Of a DNA stretch of 64,000 nucleotides, positions 11,401 to 22,280 are shown piece by piece (the stretch's first letter is position 1; each line of letters opens with the position of its first letter). This DNA is from Balanoglossus misakiensis (lineage: Eukaryota; Hemichordata). A program made the translations under genes and the position numbers. The notes beneath the pieces are model-generated. The model searched no databases. It saw nothing but the letters and a program-made list of their open reading frames with translations, and was not told where the DNA came from. The stretch is from the NCBI GenBank assembly GCA_040954595.2, contig CM082578.2, forward strand, positions 5,952,001 through 6,016,000. Reading direction: 5' to 3'.

Positions 11401-13379
11401 TGGTCAATTACGTTAGTAGTTAATTACTAGCTGTAGCGACGTTCAGGGGATTGGGGAAATAATGCAGTAACGTGCCGTGTCAAGGCCAACTACACAGTAA
11501 CCCAACCTTCACACGGGTGGACTTCTCATCATTCCGGGAACGAGCAAATGATTTATCACAGCGGGACTATAACCCGAATTTCACCCTAGTGGATACAAGC
11601 AGGTTTATGGTACTTGATTTTGGGAGTGACACACAAAGTAAATACGGTAGCGCGGATATTACCCACACGATTTTATAAACAGTCATATTTCTCCACGAAG
11701 ATGACGGGGAAACTCGTAAAATCCTTAAGTCCCTTATATTTTCATACAGGTGGCTGTCTGATCTTTATATTGCACTGAGCCAACCGAATTCAATTAACCT
11801 TGCTGGAGTACTTTATCGACAGACAAAATGTATTGCTGAGAAATGCGTATAAAAATCAAATATTAAAACTTAAGTGTGATGATGAGGTCATTTTCGTGGC
11901 CGTTACTGGCTAGGAAAACCACTGACTTCGCTCTTTCTGTCAAAACATCAAGATAATTTCAAGTGGCCGACGCTGCGCCAAGCTAAATCCGTTTGAAACT
12001 TGGGGGAAATGGCTAAGTTAGAAATACACCTACCACAAATTGTACATAACAAAACAATATTAAGAACGTCATCTGGAAAAAAAGATTTATTAGATGGTAT
12101 GTCATCCTTGTCACACCAGCGCTTCCGTTGTAACATGCGAAACCAATTAAAATGTCACAGTGAAATGTGGACAAAATCACCGTGTAATTTGCCGTGAGCT
12201 TACTGCTTTTCAACGGTTATAATTAAAACTTTAAATTTAATAATGCGGTTAGACAAAACACAAAACATACATTCAATAATCGAACTCTCGGTCGTGTTCT
12301 GCCTAACATTGATGTACTAGTATGTAACAGGCTGACTGTTCACAGGCCATTTACAACTGCGTGATGGTGCTTGGCAACCCGTTCTAACAAAGGTTGTTTA
12401 GGACGCTTGGCTCGCGAAGTTGATGCGGCTTAATATTGCGAAATACCGCTTGTCAATTCAAGGAGGCCTGTCACAATTTACCATGGACCCCCGAGCGTCT
12501 ACGATTTGACCGAAGGCGAGTAGTTAAGGTGGCATTGCATGAAAAGTTGTGATTTTTGCCAAATTTGACTTTTTTTACATAAATTTGTATGTCTAATACT
12601 GACCCACATCCTGACTAATACGTCTTGGCGGAAATGGTGCATAATCACCCAAAAATAGCACTTTTCTGAATGAGTCCGCAGCTTAACAAATACATGTAGG
12701 TGTCAACAATGCAAATTGCCGTTTTTCTGAGTTTGCATTTTCGCTGCTTTTGACAACTTCAGAAATATTTAGCTTCGCTCTGCGTTGGCCGAATTTAATT
12801 GCTCAAATTTTAACAGGGGATTGTGTATGACCCATCCAACAATACGATTTTGTTAGTCGATAAAGTGTCCCTGGCGGGAATAAACTCTGATTCAATACAA
12901 CTCATCGCGAATTTGATCAAATTTTCTAAAAATCTAACTTTCAAACGCTGTTACTCCTCAATGGAAGCAGATAACGCAAAACAAAATTTCTTCTATACAG
13001 CATACACTCTGAAAATTGCACTATATTGCTTCTAGTTGCAATGTGTGTCGTTTCTGGAATAAAGCAATAGGGGCACTCGCATGCATCAGTGATTTCGGCT
13101 GCCATAACAACCTACAATACCGCATTGCTGAAAATATGTGGATACATTTGGAGCATCCATTGTCGATCGCACATACCCAAACACACCTAGACCAATGTTT
13201 AGTAACTATGTTATTGATTTATGGCCTCTTACCCGATGTGATCCCACGTCTTCTGCGACATCCGGGGAGTGTAGTTGGCCTGCAGCGTCAAGTTTGAGAA
13301 ACATTAGTAAAACCATCATCGATGATGTGACCACCAGAGCAAGCAGAAGTTCCAGTCTGCGACGATACAGGTTCGCCAT
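8494..13379 (-). CDS. GDP-fucose protein O-fucosyltransferase-like type II membrane protein, five exons
   Basis: Coding exons on the minus strand are 13379-13233, 10847-10132, 9800-9650, 9424-9286 and 8642-8494. They have GT-AG borders, give 1302 nt (433 aa plus stop) and keep matching phases throughout. Exon 1 encodes a short basic N-terminus (MANLYRRR) and a hydrophobic segment (about 9-28), a Golgi/ER type II signal anchor. Exon 2 carries GPGWWMGQMRHA (90-101), resembling the donor-binding G-x-x-R loop of the family, and HWR (280-282). Exons 4-5 carry SLIEQEIC (376-383) and GSWSAF (395-400), which match the C-terminal 'EQEIC...SSWS' block. Several NxS/T sites fit a lumenal domain. Known relatives move fucose from GDP-fucose to protein Ser/Thr; the acceptor here is unknown. 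The least certain border is the exon 2 acceptor (TAG at 10850-10848, weak pyrimidine tract). An extra small exon in the 2.4-kb first intron cannot be excluded. Confidence 0.82.
11118..11350. repeat. Diverged tandem duplication in the O-fucosyltransferase-like gene intron 1
   Basis: Two imperfect direct repeats are offset by 130 bp (starting at about 11118 and 11248). Both begin CTGAATTTGACCA and share a TTTACA...CATTGAT / CAGAT...TTTGCATG order. They are non-coding. Confidence 0.55.
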
Positions 13380-13406
13380 TTTAAAGACTGTCCCATCCGA
13401 TGTAGC

Positions 13407-15680
13407 CTGCGAATTAAAAAAAGATTATGCTTTCCTCATATAATGAACGTTTCTATATAATAATATGCAAAATACCACATTGATTTGAGAACTAAACCGA
13501 AACACCTACTACCGTGCTTCTTCTAATCAAATCGCAGTACATGTACATGTATTTCACACCCAGGGCACTTAAAGACCCATAGTTGCTGACGTGGGCATTT
13601 CTATAGATATAAACAAAAGATCTTTCGTCTGTGCATGAAACTATACATAGGAAACAAAGAGTCGGTTGTGCATAACATATGCCTTATTAATCAAATGAAT
13701 AGTTTGCACCATTTGCCCTGTCTGTGGTTCAGTGAGGAGAACTACACACTTTTTAACTGCAGCTGTGTGTTCTCACACAAAAGCTCTCAAAAGTTACTTT
13801 GGTTGTCGACTTGACTGTATCACGATTCAAAAATGACGTGCATCCTGCTCATTAGTATTCATACCAAAACATCGGACCAGACCAAAAAGAATATGGCCAC
13901 GCAACAAATACGGATTGAAGTAAAATCAACTGCTGAAGCATGGGCTTCATTTGGGGGTTGTTGAATTGATGCTAACCACCCCGTGTGTCTGTATCTCGAG
14001 CGCCGTGAGGAAGGGAAGGCGTGATGCCGGACTGCCGCAACTTTGTGGACCGAGTGACCGCGGTAGACCCAACCACCATCCGACCACGGAGCTCCCCATG
14101 CACCAGCCTATACGTGTACGTGCACAACAAAACTGAACATGACTCTACCTAAGCAATACCTCCATTCTCTGACCATGACAACTCAAATGAAAAAGACGCC
14201 AATGTCAGGGTTAGTCAGTAGTCGTGGAAGACGACAGTACTACCTTACCACAGCAGGAACGCTTATCACAACCTTTCTCCGAATTCAAAGAAGTGCGCTC
14301 GGCACGTCCCGCTTGTCATGGTATCCACTGACCGTCCGCGTGTTATTTACCCGCAGTCGTCTTTCAAGTCTTTCACGAGCTCGTCAATGCGTTATGTAAT
14401 TGGAACAGACTATTAATATGTAAAGCATTTACGTTCGTAACCTCAGCAGTCCATAGGCTTTGCAAGGTTTGTTTGTTGTTGATTTTTTTGGAGTGGCACG
14501 ACCAAGAATCTCAAGCCCCCCCCCCCCCCAAAAAAAAAATCATAGTCAGAGCCAAAATAACCCCAACACTTTACCCATGCCATTTCCCGTGAGGACTCCT
14601 GTGTGGAAAATGCAAATTAGTCCCAGTACAATACTTCTGATTCATTAAAGAACGCACAATACTCTTTGTCTGTCACAATACCAAGTAGTGAAAGGGATGT
14701 GACGTGTTGTTGCGGCCGTGTTTGCACATCTCTCTCGTGTCAAAAGGCGCAGTGAAAGTGGAACACTGAATCGGTCAGGCTGTAAGAGGCAGCAACCCTT
14801 CATCTGGGACCGCTCGCCGCATTTTACCTCACCTGTGTGTGTTCAAATTGAAAGGGCGAATGAGAAGCGTTTTTTTTCCAGACGTCTTTTAGTGAAAGCG
14901 ATGGCATTTTAGGAAATTAGAATTGCAAGACTTGTAAAGGCTGAATATGTACAGTGTAGAATGTTTTCCCCACGTTTGGAGGTTGTCAACTGACTGCAGA
15001 ATTATTGAAAAATATGCTTTCTCCTGGCGTATCTCATGAGGTTTGGCTTGAGGTATCTCGGTCATTTAAGGATACAAGTCTACGTCCTTGCACTTGCTGT
15101 GGCCGCAGGTACTGTCGACGTCGGGCGCATTTTCAATAGTTATTTACTGTTCGTAAACGAATTCTACTTGGACGATGTGCGTGGACGGTGTCAGTGCAAG
15201 CGCATCGAATGGTTAATTTTGGCACTCCTATCCCAGTTATAACGCAAACACTAAAACAGTAAATACCCAGTTAATTTTTCTCGCCCTAAATTCAGTCGGA
15301 CTGAATCTAAGAATAAAAAGTGATTTTTCGGAGTGACCCCCAGGATTGACCCATCCATGTAACTTTCATCTCCCAACGTGACGCATACAAAACACCGCCC
15401 CCAAAATGGTCAAACCCCGAGCCAACACAGTACATGTACATGTAATGCTCAAATTCGCTATGTTCGGCCATCAGTTGGATTCGACCAACCCTGATTACTA
15501 ATTCTAAATAGATCCAGATATGTTGCATACAATTCGACAATGCTGTTCCAGGTGAGTTCTCACCGAGTGCACTTTGAAATCCCGGTTCCCGTTTTGTACA
15601 TCAACTAGACGTCATTTCAAGGACAGTTTCGTCACCGCACAGGTCATATCCCACACCCTTCTTTGGCGGCAATATTCGTC
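13407..15680. other. Upstream region of the O-fucosyltransferase-like gene
   Basis: On the minus strand, TTAATTCGCAG (ending 13407) is a possible acceptor just 5' of the first coding exon, so a 5' UTR exon may exist upstream. A C-run followed by an A-run lies at about 14516-14539. No exon is recognised on either strand. Confidence 0.4.
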
Positions 15681-15738
15681 ACTCCTGACCTTGTCAGAAC
15701 CTGGTCAGAGGTGACCAGGCTCTGACAGGGTCAGGAGT
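15681..15738. repeat. 58-bp hairpin
   Basis: The arms ACTCCTGACC...TCAGA and TCTGACAGGGTCAGGAGT form a near-perfect inverted repeat around a short centre (CTGGTCAGAGGTGACCAG). It is probably a short foldback element. Confidence 0.6.
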
Positions 15739-15872
15739 GTGGTATAATACTCAGTCACACTGATAGATTATTCACTGTAAGCTGGTTGGTTCTATTCTTT
15801 TATTTTTTAAGTACATACATCACATTTAAAGGCGTACAACACTATACTCCAGGGAATATGATTACTTAATTA

Positions 15873-16224
15873 AAGGGACAAAATCTCTCTCACTGCCTTT
15901 TTTCCATTAATTATGTTCGATACAAGACACCGCTTATCGTATTCTACATGTGGCTATGGATATATAGTGAATCAACGTTCGACCACACACAACTTCCATC
16001 CAACTTGTAGACACGAGAGTGAAAAACTCGCCAAAACGAATAATCGGTGTTTACCATTTATTCATTTTGGCGGGATTTTTACTCTCATATCTTACACACG
16101 GAATGGAAGTTGTGTGTCGTTGAATGTTGATCTATATATCCACATGTAGAATAACATAAAAGGTGTCTTGTATCAAATCCATAATTAATGGAAAAAGAAC
16201 AACGAGAGAGAGACTTTGTCCCTT
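15873..16224. mobile_element. 352-bp foldback (long inverted-repeat) element
   Basis: The left arm begins AAGGGACAAA and the right arm ends TTTGTCCCTT. Matching blocks follow in mirrored order: CCATTAATTATG, GATACAAGACACC, TCTACATGTGG, CACACAACTTCCAT, GAGAGTGAAAAACTCGCCAAAA, with their complements on the right. The arms are about 150 bp each with little loop. No coding capacity is seen. Confidence 0.8.
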
Positions 16225-17054
16225 CAACCCCAAAATGGTCTTGTTTTCTTTCACCCGGATCGAAGGAAACAGACAATTTTTGGAATGACTCGCCCGAGGG
16301 AGTATATACCGTGCAAGCCGAATATGGCCAGTAAATGCATTTGAAATGCACCTCACGGAATGTAACGTATGTGCATGGTTACACAGCACGCCTTTCTACC
16401 GAGCCACCGGGTATTGCGAATTGTTAGTGCATAATATCAGAACCAGACGTGGTCATCTCATTCTCGACAATCATAAACATTAGGTACACGATTTACGACA
16501 GGTAGGTTGTTGCATATTTGCCCTCGTGGCCGGCCACGTCGATCACATTAACAAATGGAACGGACTTTTTACTGGTATACAAAAACATTTGTCTCAAATA
16601 AACAAAATGAGTACTTAGAACAAATCGATCCATTGATGAAAGAATTGCCAAATTTATAAATGTGCATCAGTGACATGCTATTTCCTTCTTACTGGTATCG
16701 AACTGGGACACGCAGAACAAACATGAACCATATTTCTGTTGATGGTCTGATATTGCTTAACGTTTGCACAATAGCCGTTATCTGTAGTTCGATATTAGTT
16801 CAATCTTTATCTGCATACGTCCGCCATTAGTGTTTCATCGTGGACTCAACTGGCTCTAAAACCTGTATATTTAGTCACGGTGGCTCCACACACTTTAATA
16901 ATTAATTCATTAAAATGATGTTGCACTCTAGTCAGGTTAAAGTCACTTCATTACAGAGCAACCCGTGATCTCCAAGAAATGACCCGGGCATCACTTCGCA
17001 ACTGTTTGAAATGGACAAAAACACGTAATGTAATACGTGTGGAGTGGACCACGA

Positions 17055-17160
17055 GTTAGCCTGGCCCCATACCAGTGTGTTTTAGATATATAGACATTCT
17101 ACACACTGTTGTGTAGAATTTCTATATATCTAAAACACACTGGTCTGGGGCCAGGCTAAC
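17055..17160. mobile_element. 106-bp near-perfect hairpin element
   Basis: The left arm starts GTTAGCCTGGCCCCA and the right arm ends TGGGGCCAGGCTAAC. The arms pair over almost their whole length (including TGTGTTTTAGATATATAG) around a 6-bp loop. The near identity of the arms suggests a recent insertion. Confidence 0.85.
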
Positions 17161-17829
17161 CATAAGTAGACAGTTTGAACAAAGTTATCAGATCATTTTT
17201 GACAGGTTCCAGTTATTCCTCAAATGAAACAGAACCAATTGACCTCCTTCATAAAATGCGCGGTTTGAGACAGACAAAACTTTTTCACATTTTCAGAGGA
17301 ATTATCATCATGAATCACGCGGTTACCTGGCCAGAATTTTTTTTAAATCGAAAACATGTCCTTTTCAGTAGATAAAGGAAATTAGACTGCGTATACACGC
17401 ATGAACTTTAGCTTCCTATACAGGTACCTCACCCTCGCGCAGAACAATGTAGATACACACGCACACCGATTTTACGGCAGTGCGCGCCTCGAAAGTAAAA
17501 GTCTTGAATATTTTCTCATATTGCGCTCAATTATTCTCTCTCAAATTGAGTATGATAAATGGGAGCACCCGGGCATAGGCCTATTTTTGAATGATTCAGA
17601 AAAACTTCCGATTTGGTCGTCAGTAATTCAATGCCGAACTGTTTCGAAACCAAAGAGTTAGGTGGGTGTACGCAGATATACAACATACCTGATTGTTTAC
17701 TTGTAGTTCAGACACGGTCTCTCCATGCACCCCACTGAGGACGACTACACGATAACAAACTGCGCTTGCGCAAGTGATGACATCACTTGTCTGGGGACGG
17801 TGAGCTTCAGGTCATTCAGGTCATGTACC

Positions 17830-17978
17830 CGATCTGATTAAAATCAGATGTAGGGTACGGCGACGTCTTTTACGCGCACTGCGCGGTATTCTCTTATACT
17901 GTCGCCTCGCGCATAAGAATACCGTACCGCGTATGTAAAAGACGTTGCCATACTCTACATCTGATTTTAATCAGATTG
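17830..17978. mobile_element. Short member of the ATCTGATT TIR family
   Basis: The ends are CGATCTGATTAAAATCAG... and ...CTGATTTTAATCAGATTG. Inward pairing continues through TACGGCGACGTCTTTTACGCGC. This is the same terminal sequence as the nested element at 20675-21530. The flanks TCATGTACC and ACGTGTACA match at 6 of 9 positions, which could be a decayed 9-bp target duplication. Confidence 0.75.
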
Positions 17979-18538
17979 ACGTGTACAACTCTTTGTCTCA
18001 TGCTCGTGTCCCTTGTTCCAGATCATGCCTTTTTTCTCAAACCACACACAGACGGGTCATAATTATGTTTAAAAATCAATAATTTCGATTTCTTTTTCAA
18101 CTAACATTCAAGCCTCATGGTTATCTTCAAAAATCACTTTGAAATCAACAATAAGCTGTTATTTTCGTTGGTATTAATCACGGCAAAACACAAAGACAGC
18201 TGTACAGATGATTCTACTGTACAACTGTGTATTATTTCATGATTTGTAGCAATTCCAGTAGTTTACTTTCATTTGCCGACCGTACAGTGGCCGGACTTGC
18301 TTACACTCTGCAATTTACAGTCCCTACCGCACAAGTAACATCCCACAGAAGATCACAATAAATTAGGAATCGACATAAAGGCTTGGGCATGTACACAAAT
18401 CTTATCACTTAAAGGGGAGGGTGGTCAGAACTGCACGTTGGACTTTTCAGTTTAAAAACACACCAATGATCCACATGGACTGAAATGCAGACAAAGAAAA
18501 TACAAGCCCTGCAAGTCACCTGGATTGTATTGATATAC

Positions 18539-18544
18539 TTTATT
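18539..18544 (-). other. Polyadenylation signal for the MIC19-type gene
   Basis: AATAAA on the minus strand, about 235 bp past the predicted stop codon at 18778. It fits a last exon that carries a short 3' UTR. Confidence 0.55.
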
Positions 18545-18777
18545 CTGATTTTTTTAAATACATGACTGTACACATGCACAGATAATCTTCATGTCAAAAC
18601 TGAATACAACAAAAAAAGCTATAGTTTTTCACACAAACACACCAACGCAGAACTTAGGAGACTGATAGTTTCCTAAATGTTCTTCCTACAATGTGAAAAA
18701 CATTCCAGGACTATAGTACACAGATGATCAAGAAATCCAGTCTATAAAAACAACAAACTTCGAGTCGACTGTTTACA

Positions 18778-21700
18778 TCATGACTGCGAAGCCACTTCTC
18801 TCTTCGTCAACAAATTCTGAAAAGTCAACAAGAATGGAAAAAATAACATGGGTTCACAAATGCACGACTGCTGAAGGGATAATTAACAAGAACTGCAGCC
18901 ATATTGGATCACATCATATCATGACACAAATTGATATTCATGTGTGTATATCATGTGACATTGTGCCAAGATGTATGAACAGTAGTTTGTCAGGCATGTC
19001 AGTAAAAATGGATCCGGACATGAAAAACTGCAATAAAATGGCCACCAAATAGCTGTATTGGTTCATAACACAAGTAAAAATCCACATGTATGTATATCAT
19101 GGTACATATACACTATTCTGATAATAATCGTCTGGCCCTGATACAGGATTTGCTGATTAACATAACATGATCCGGCAATTTATTGCACAAATGTGAGGGT
19201 GTCCCCCCCCCCCCCCCCCCCCCCCCATACACAGGCACGTGAATCTAGGTATATGATAAGAAGCATTATTGACATTTTTTCAGGTGCATCTGCATAATAG
19301 CTCTTGATATTTAAAAAAAATGTTACAAAATGGTTGCCTGGTGGCCAATTGAATTGTGTACCAAAATAAATTGATGTGTACATGTCAATCTTAGTATGTT
19401 ATCCTTGTACTGAGTTTGACTGTTATCATCAGTCATGTTCGAGTAATGACTTCAGACACACGGACAGAAAGGCAGACACCAATCCAATAGTTTCCCTCCC
19501 CCTCTCACACAAACACACACACACACACCTCCACTGTCTGCAGGGACGAAAGTGTTACCACATTCATTACATGAAGGAATTCATTTCACTTACATTTCTG
19601 GTCTGTTCAACACAGCTGGTAAAAGCTCTCACTTCTGTGGCACAATTCAGGGTCTCCTTGGGATTCATGCTGTAACACTTGAGCACCTCCTCCTGAAGAT
19701 CTTTACATATTGGCCTGTACGTTTGGTGTCTGCAAAAACAAAAGCATACATAATCACATGCACCCGACAATTTCAGCTAAGCTTCAGTGCAGCAAAATAC
19801 CACAGAGATTGAATGTTTAATCACAACGAACATTAATGAAAGGACTCACATAAACTTGGCCTCCACTTCTTCTGCCGCCTTGCTGAATTGCTCAGAAGTC
19901 AACCTGTATAGTTCAGCATTCTGAAAACGATTGAAAAGGCCAGCAAAATTAAGTATGTATAACATTGCTTATGTACATGTATAGTATACAAAAGCTGTTA
20001 AAATGTATCAGTTTCTTAGCTTGTTCATCCCTACAGATCATGAGAGTATACTGATTCGATTTGTTCTATTTGTTTGTCTGTCCATACAAAGAAAATATTA
20101 CTCAGACATGCCACAACAAATTTCATTCTAACTGGCCTGTTGGGTACAGGACCAGTAGGCCACATATGCATTGTACATCCATTTGTTTGCAATAAAAGAA
20201 AATACACGTGTTGCCTAAATGTTGCAGCAATGATTTTTACAGTACCTTCAGTTCCGCCTGTCTGAGTTTATCTCTCCACCTACTCTCACTGTCTTCCAAT
20301 TTCTTGACGTATTCATCATCTGCTCGAGTTGTCTGAAAAACAAATGCCATTCCATGATAACTGTGTCTTAAATTTGCCAAGGTGACAGTATCCTGCTGAA
20401 CAGACAATGGTGTAAAAACGAGCCTATAGGTATTATATTGGTAAGTGGCTCAAGAGAGCCATCTTCCTCTACAAAATGCATCACTTGAAAATGTGTGAAT
20501 TTCACTTAATATTTCAAATGTTAGTTTGCCTTAATTTTTGTCAGTGATAGGGAAAGTGTTAAAATGACTTACTCCACTCTTTTGTTTATCTGATTTGGCA
20601 TCTGAAAAAAGAAAATAAAGGGGTGAAGATGCTTACAATGCAAATGCGTCTGTTTCATGGGTAATACAAAGAAACAATCTGATTAAAATCAGATGTAGGG
20701 AACGGCGACGTGGTTTATCATATGCCTATATTCACGTGCCCATGTAATGTCTATGGGGAAAAGCGCCCTCACATCCGTGCAGTTTTTTTGCTTATCACGC
20801 CCCGGCCCGGTGACCATATTTGGAAGACGCGTTCAATATCCGGATCTAGTTTTGTGTTTATTGCGCGAGATTCGAAAGTTGTCGTTGCTACGTTCTGAAT
20901 TAAATTTTTCTGGTGCGTTGTCAGTGACTAGTGCACTTGCAGTGTGTGTATATCCTATGCCGCTACCGAATCCCATCATCTCCCGTAATCGCTGCATGTT
21001 GTAGAGCTTTATTTGGAAATATGAATAGTAAAATTGATGATTTGATCTGATTAATGTGTGACTGTCGGCGTCGATCGTCGCGAAGAAAAAATAATGTTTT
21101 GCTCGCGCTCGGCTCTGTGAGTTCGAGCGCGTCTATATCTCACGTGCAATAGAATGTAAACAAATGACATCGTGCATATCAATCCGCAAGAACTGGAGGA
21201 ATGCGGCTCTATGCTACGCGATTGATCATTTCAAAACGATAGATAAAAACGTAATATTTACATTCCAAAATATTACAGAATGTGTATTTTATTAGTTTCT
21301 TGTTGATTATTGTTCAATAAGGCATATGATAAAACCTTTACGGCCCTGATACGGGTTTTGCGGCCCTCGGTCGTACGGCGATTCGCGCCCTCCCTGCGGT
21401 CGGGCGCTTCCGCCGTACGACCTCGGGCCGCAAAACCCGTATCAGGGCCGTAAAGATTATTTATTTGTGCTGTCGCCTGAGGCAAATAAAACCACGTCGC
21501 CGTTCCCTACATCTGATTTTAATCAGATTGACAAAGAAAGTGTACTGTAAAATGTTGTTGATTGTTTTAAATGCAGTCATGATTATATTATGCCATTCTT
21601 TTGGCGCCCAATGAAAACAATTTACAGAGATTAATATAAATGTAACAAATACTGTTACATATCATTGTTATCATAGACTCACCTTCTGGTTCAGATTCAC

Positions 21701-22280
21701 CCATCATTCGGCGTACCACAGACTCGGATATCTGAAAAACAATAATAGAATGCACATGAATTCATCAGTCATTCTAAATTACGGATATGCCCCCCCCCCC
21801 CCCCCCGCCAGAATATTTGGGGGATTCCATTCTGGCGAGGGGGGATGTGACAGTTTCAACATATGAGTGACATCATTATCATAGTGGAACTGCTGATCCC
21901 CTTTGACAAATTGTTAGGGGGTGCCAACATCATGTCAACAGGGTAGGGGTGAAAATCCCCAGGACCCCGTCTAGATGAAACATGGAGAATCTCTTAAACG
22001 GCTGTAATATTTGTCCAAATAAAATATGGAACACACGTTCAACCATTTGACTTCACAGAGTGCTCTGTGCAGCTATTTGATGGCGACGAGTCCCGCACGC
22101 GCCGATCGATCTGGGCCCGCATCCCACTCCCAGTACAGTGGATGTGATGATCATGAACTGGGCCATGGTCATTGATCGGGATTGAAATACTGAGATGGAT
22201 TTAGGTCAAACCTTCACTGTTCCGTGGGCGTGATCCACTTCCACTGTTACGGTTTTCGGTGTGCTCCCTGAAGCACCCAT
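18778..22280 (-). CDS. CHCHD3: MICOS subunit MIC19/CHCHD3-type CHCH protein, seven exons
   Basis: Coding exons on the minus strand are 22280-22212, 21731-21683, 20601-20573, 20332-20246, 19920-19850, 19729-19594 and 18816-18778 (480 nt, 159 aa plus stop), and all phases match. The protein starts MGASGS, an N-myristoylation signal like that of MIC19. It then has ISESVVRRMM, as in the family's N-terminal block, and a charged helical middle (about 50-101, with LTSEQFSKAAEEVEAKF). It ends in a twin CX9C domain: C110/C120 and C131/C141. Relatives bind MIC60 on the inner side of the mitochondrial inner membrane and keep crista junctions in shape; the cysteines are oxidised by the MIA40 pathway. The middle region is shorter than in vertebrate CHCHD3 (about 227 aa). 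The 12-residue last exon is the least certain part, resting on a strong donor (GTAAGT at 19593) and acceptor (ACTTTTCAG). MIC25/CHCHD6 cannot be told apart. Confidence 0.88.
19203..19226. repeat. C homopolymer run
   Basis: About 24 consecutive C residues inside the last intron of the MIC19-type gene. The exact length is uncertain in any assembly. Confidence 0.9.
20666..20674. repeat. 9-bp target site duplication, left copy
   Basis: ACAAAGAAA sits directly left of the outer TIR element. The identical 9 bases follow it at 21531-21539. Confidence 0.85.
21336..21455. repeat. 120-bp GC-rich palindrome
   Basis: It begins CTTTACGGCCCTGATACGG and ends in the exact complement. Inner arms GCGGCCC..CGGTCGTACGGCG pair with CGCCGTACGACC..GGGCCGC around a short centre. 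It forms most of the nested insertion. Confidence 0.85.
21337..21485. mobile_element. Secondary insertion inside the right arm of the outer element
   Basis: This 149-bp insert splits the sequence GGCATATGATAAAACC|ACGTCGCC. It is flanked by a perfect 8-bp direct duplication, ATAAAACC (21329-21336 and 21486-21493). It is mostly a palindrome: TTTACGGCCCTGATACGGG is matched by its complement at 21437-21455. Removing the insert and one ATAAAACC restores the complement of the left arm (20705-20727). An 8-bp duplication suggests a hAT-type element. Confidence 0.8.
21531..21539. repeat. 9-bp target site duplication, right copy
   Basis: ACAAAGAAA, identical to 20666-20674. Confidence 0.85.
21791..21806. 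repeat. C homopolymer run
   Basis: A run of about 16 C in intron 1 of the MIC19-type gene, followed by a G-rich, C-poor stretch (GAGGGGGGATG). Confidence 0.85.

Larger units (their letters stand above)
20675..21530. mobile_element. TIR transposon (Mutator-like size of duplication) in MIC19 intron 2
   Basis: The ends are CAATCTGATTAAAATCAG and its complement. The arms continue inward through GTAGGGAACGGCGACGTGG and TTTATCATATGCC (about 53 bp). A perfect 9-bp direct duplication flanks it. The right arm is interrupted by a second insertion at 21337-21485. No transposase reading frame is visible in the ~600 bp interior, so it is non-autonomous. It lies between exons 2 and 3 of the MIC19-type gene. 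Long TIRs with 9-bp duplications are typical of Mutator-like elements; the superfamily is inferred from this alone. Confidence 0.85.
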
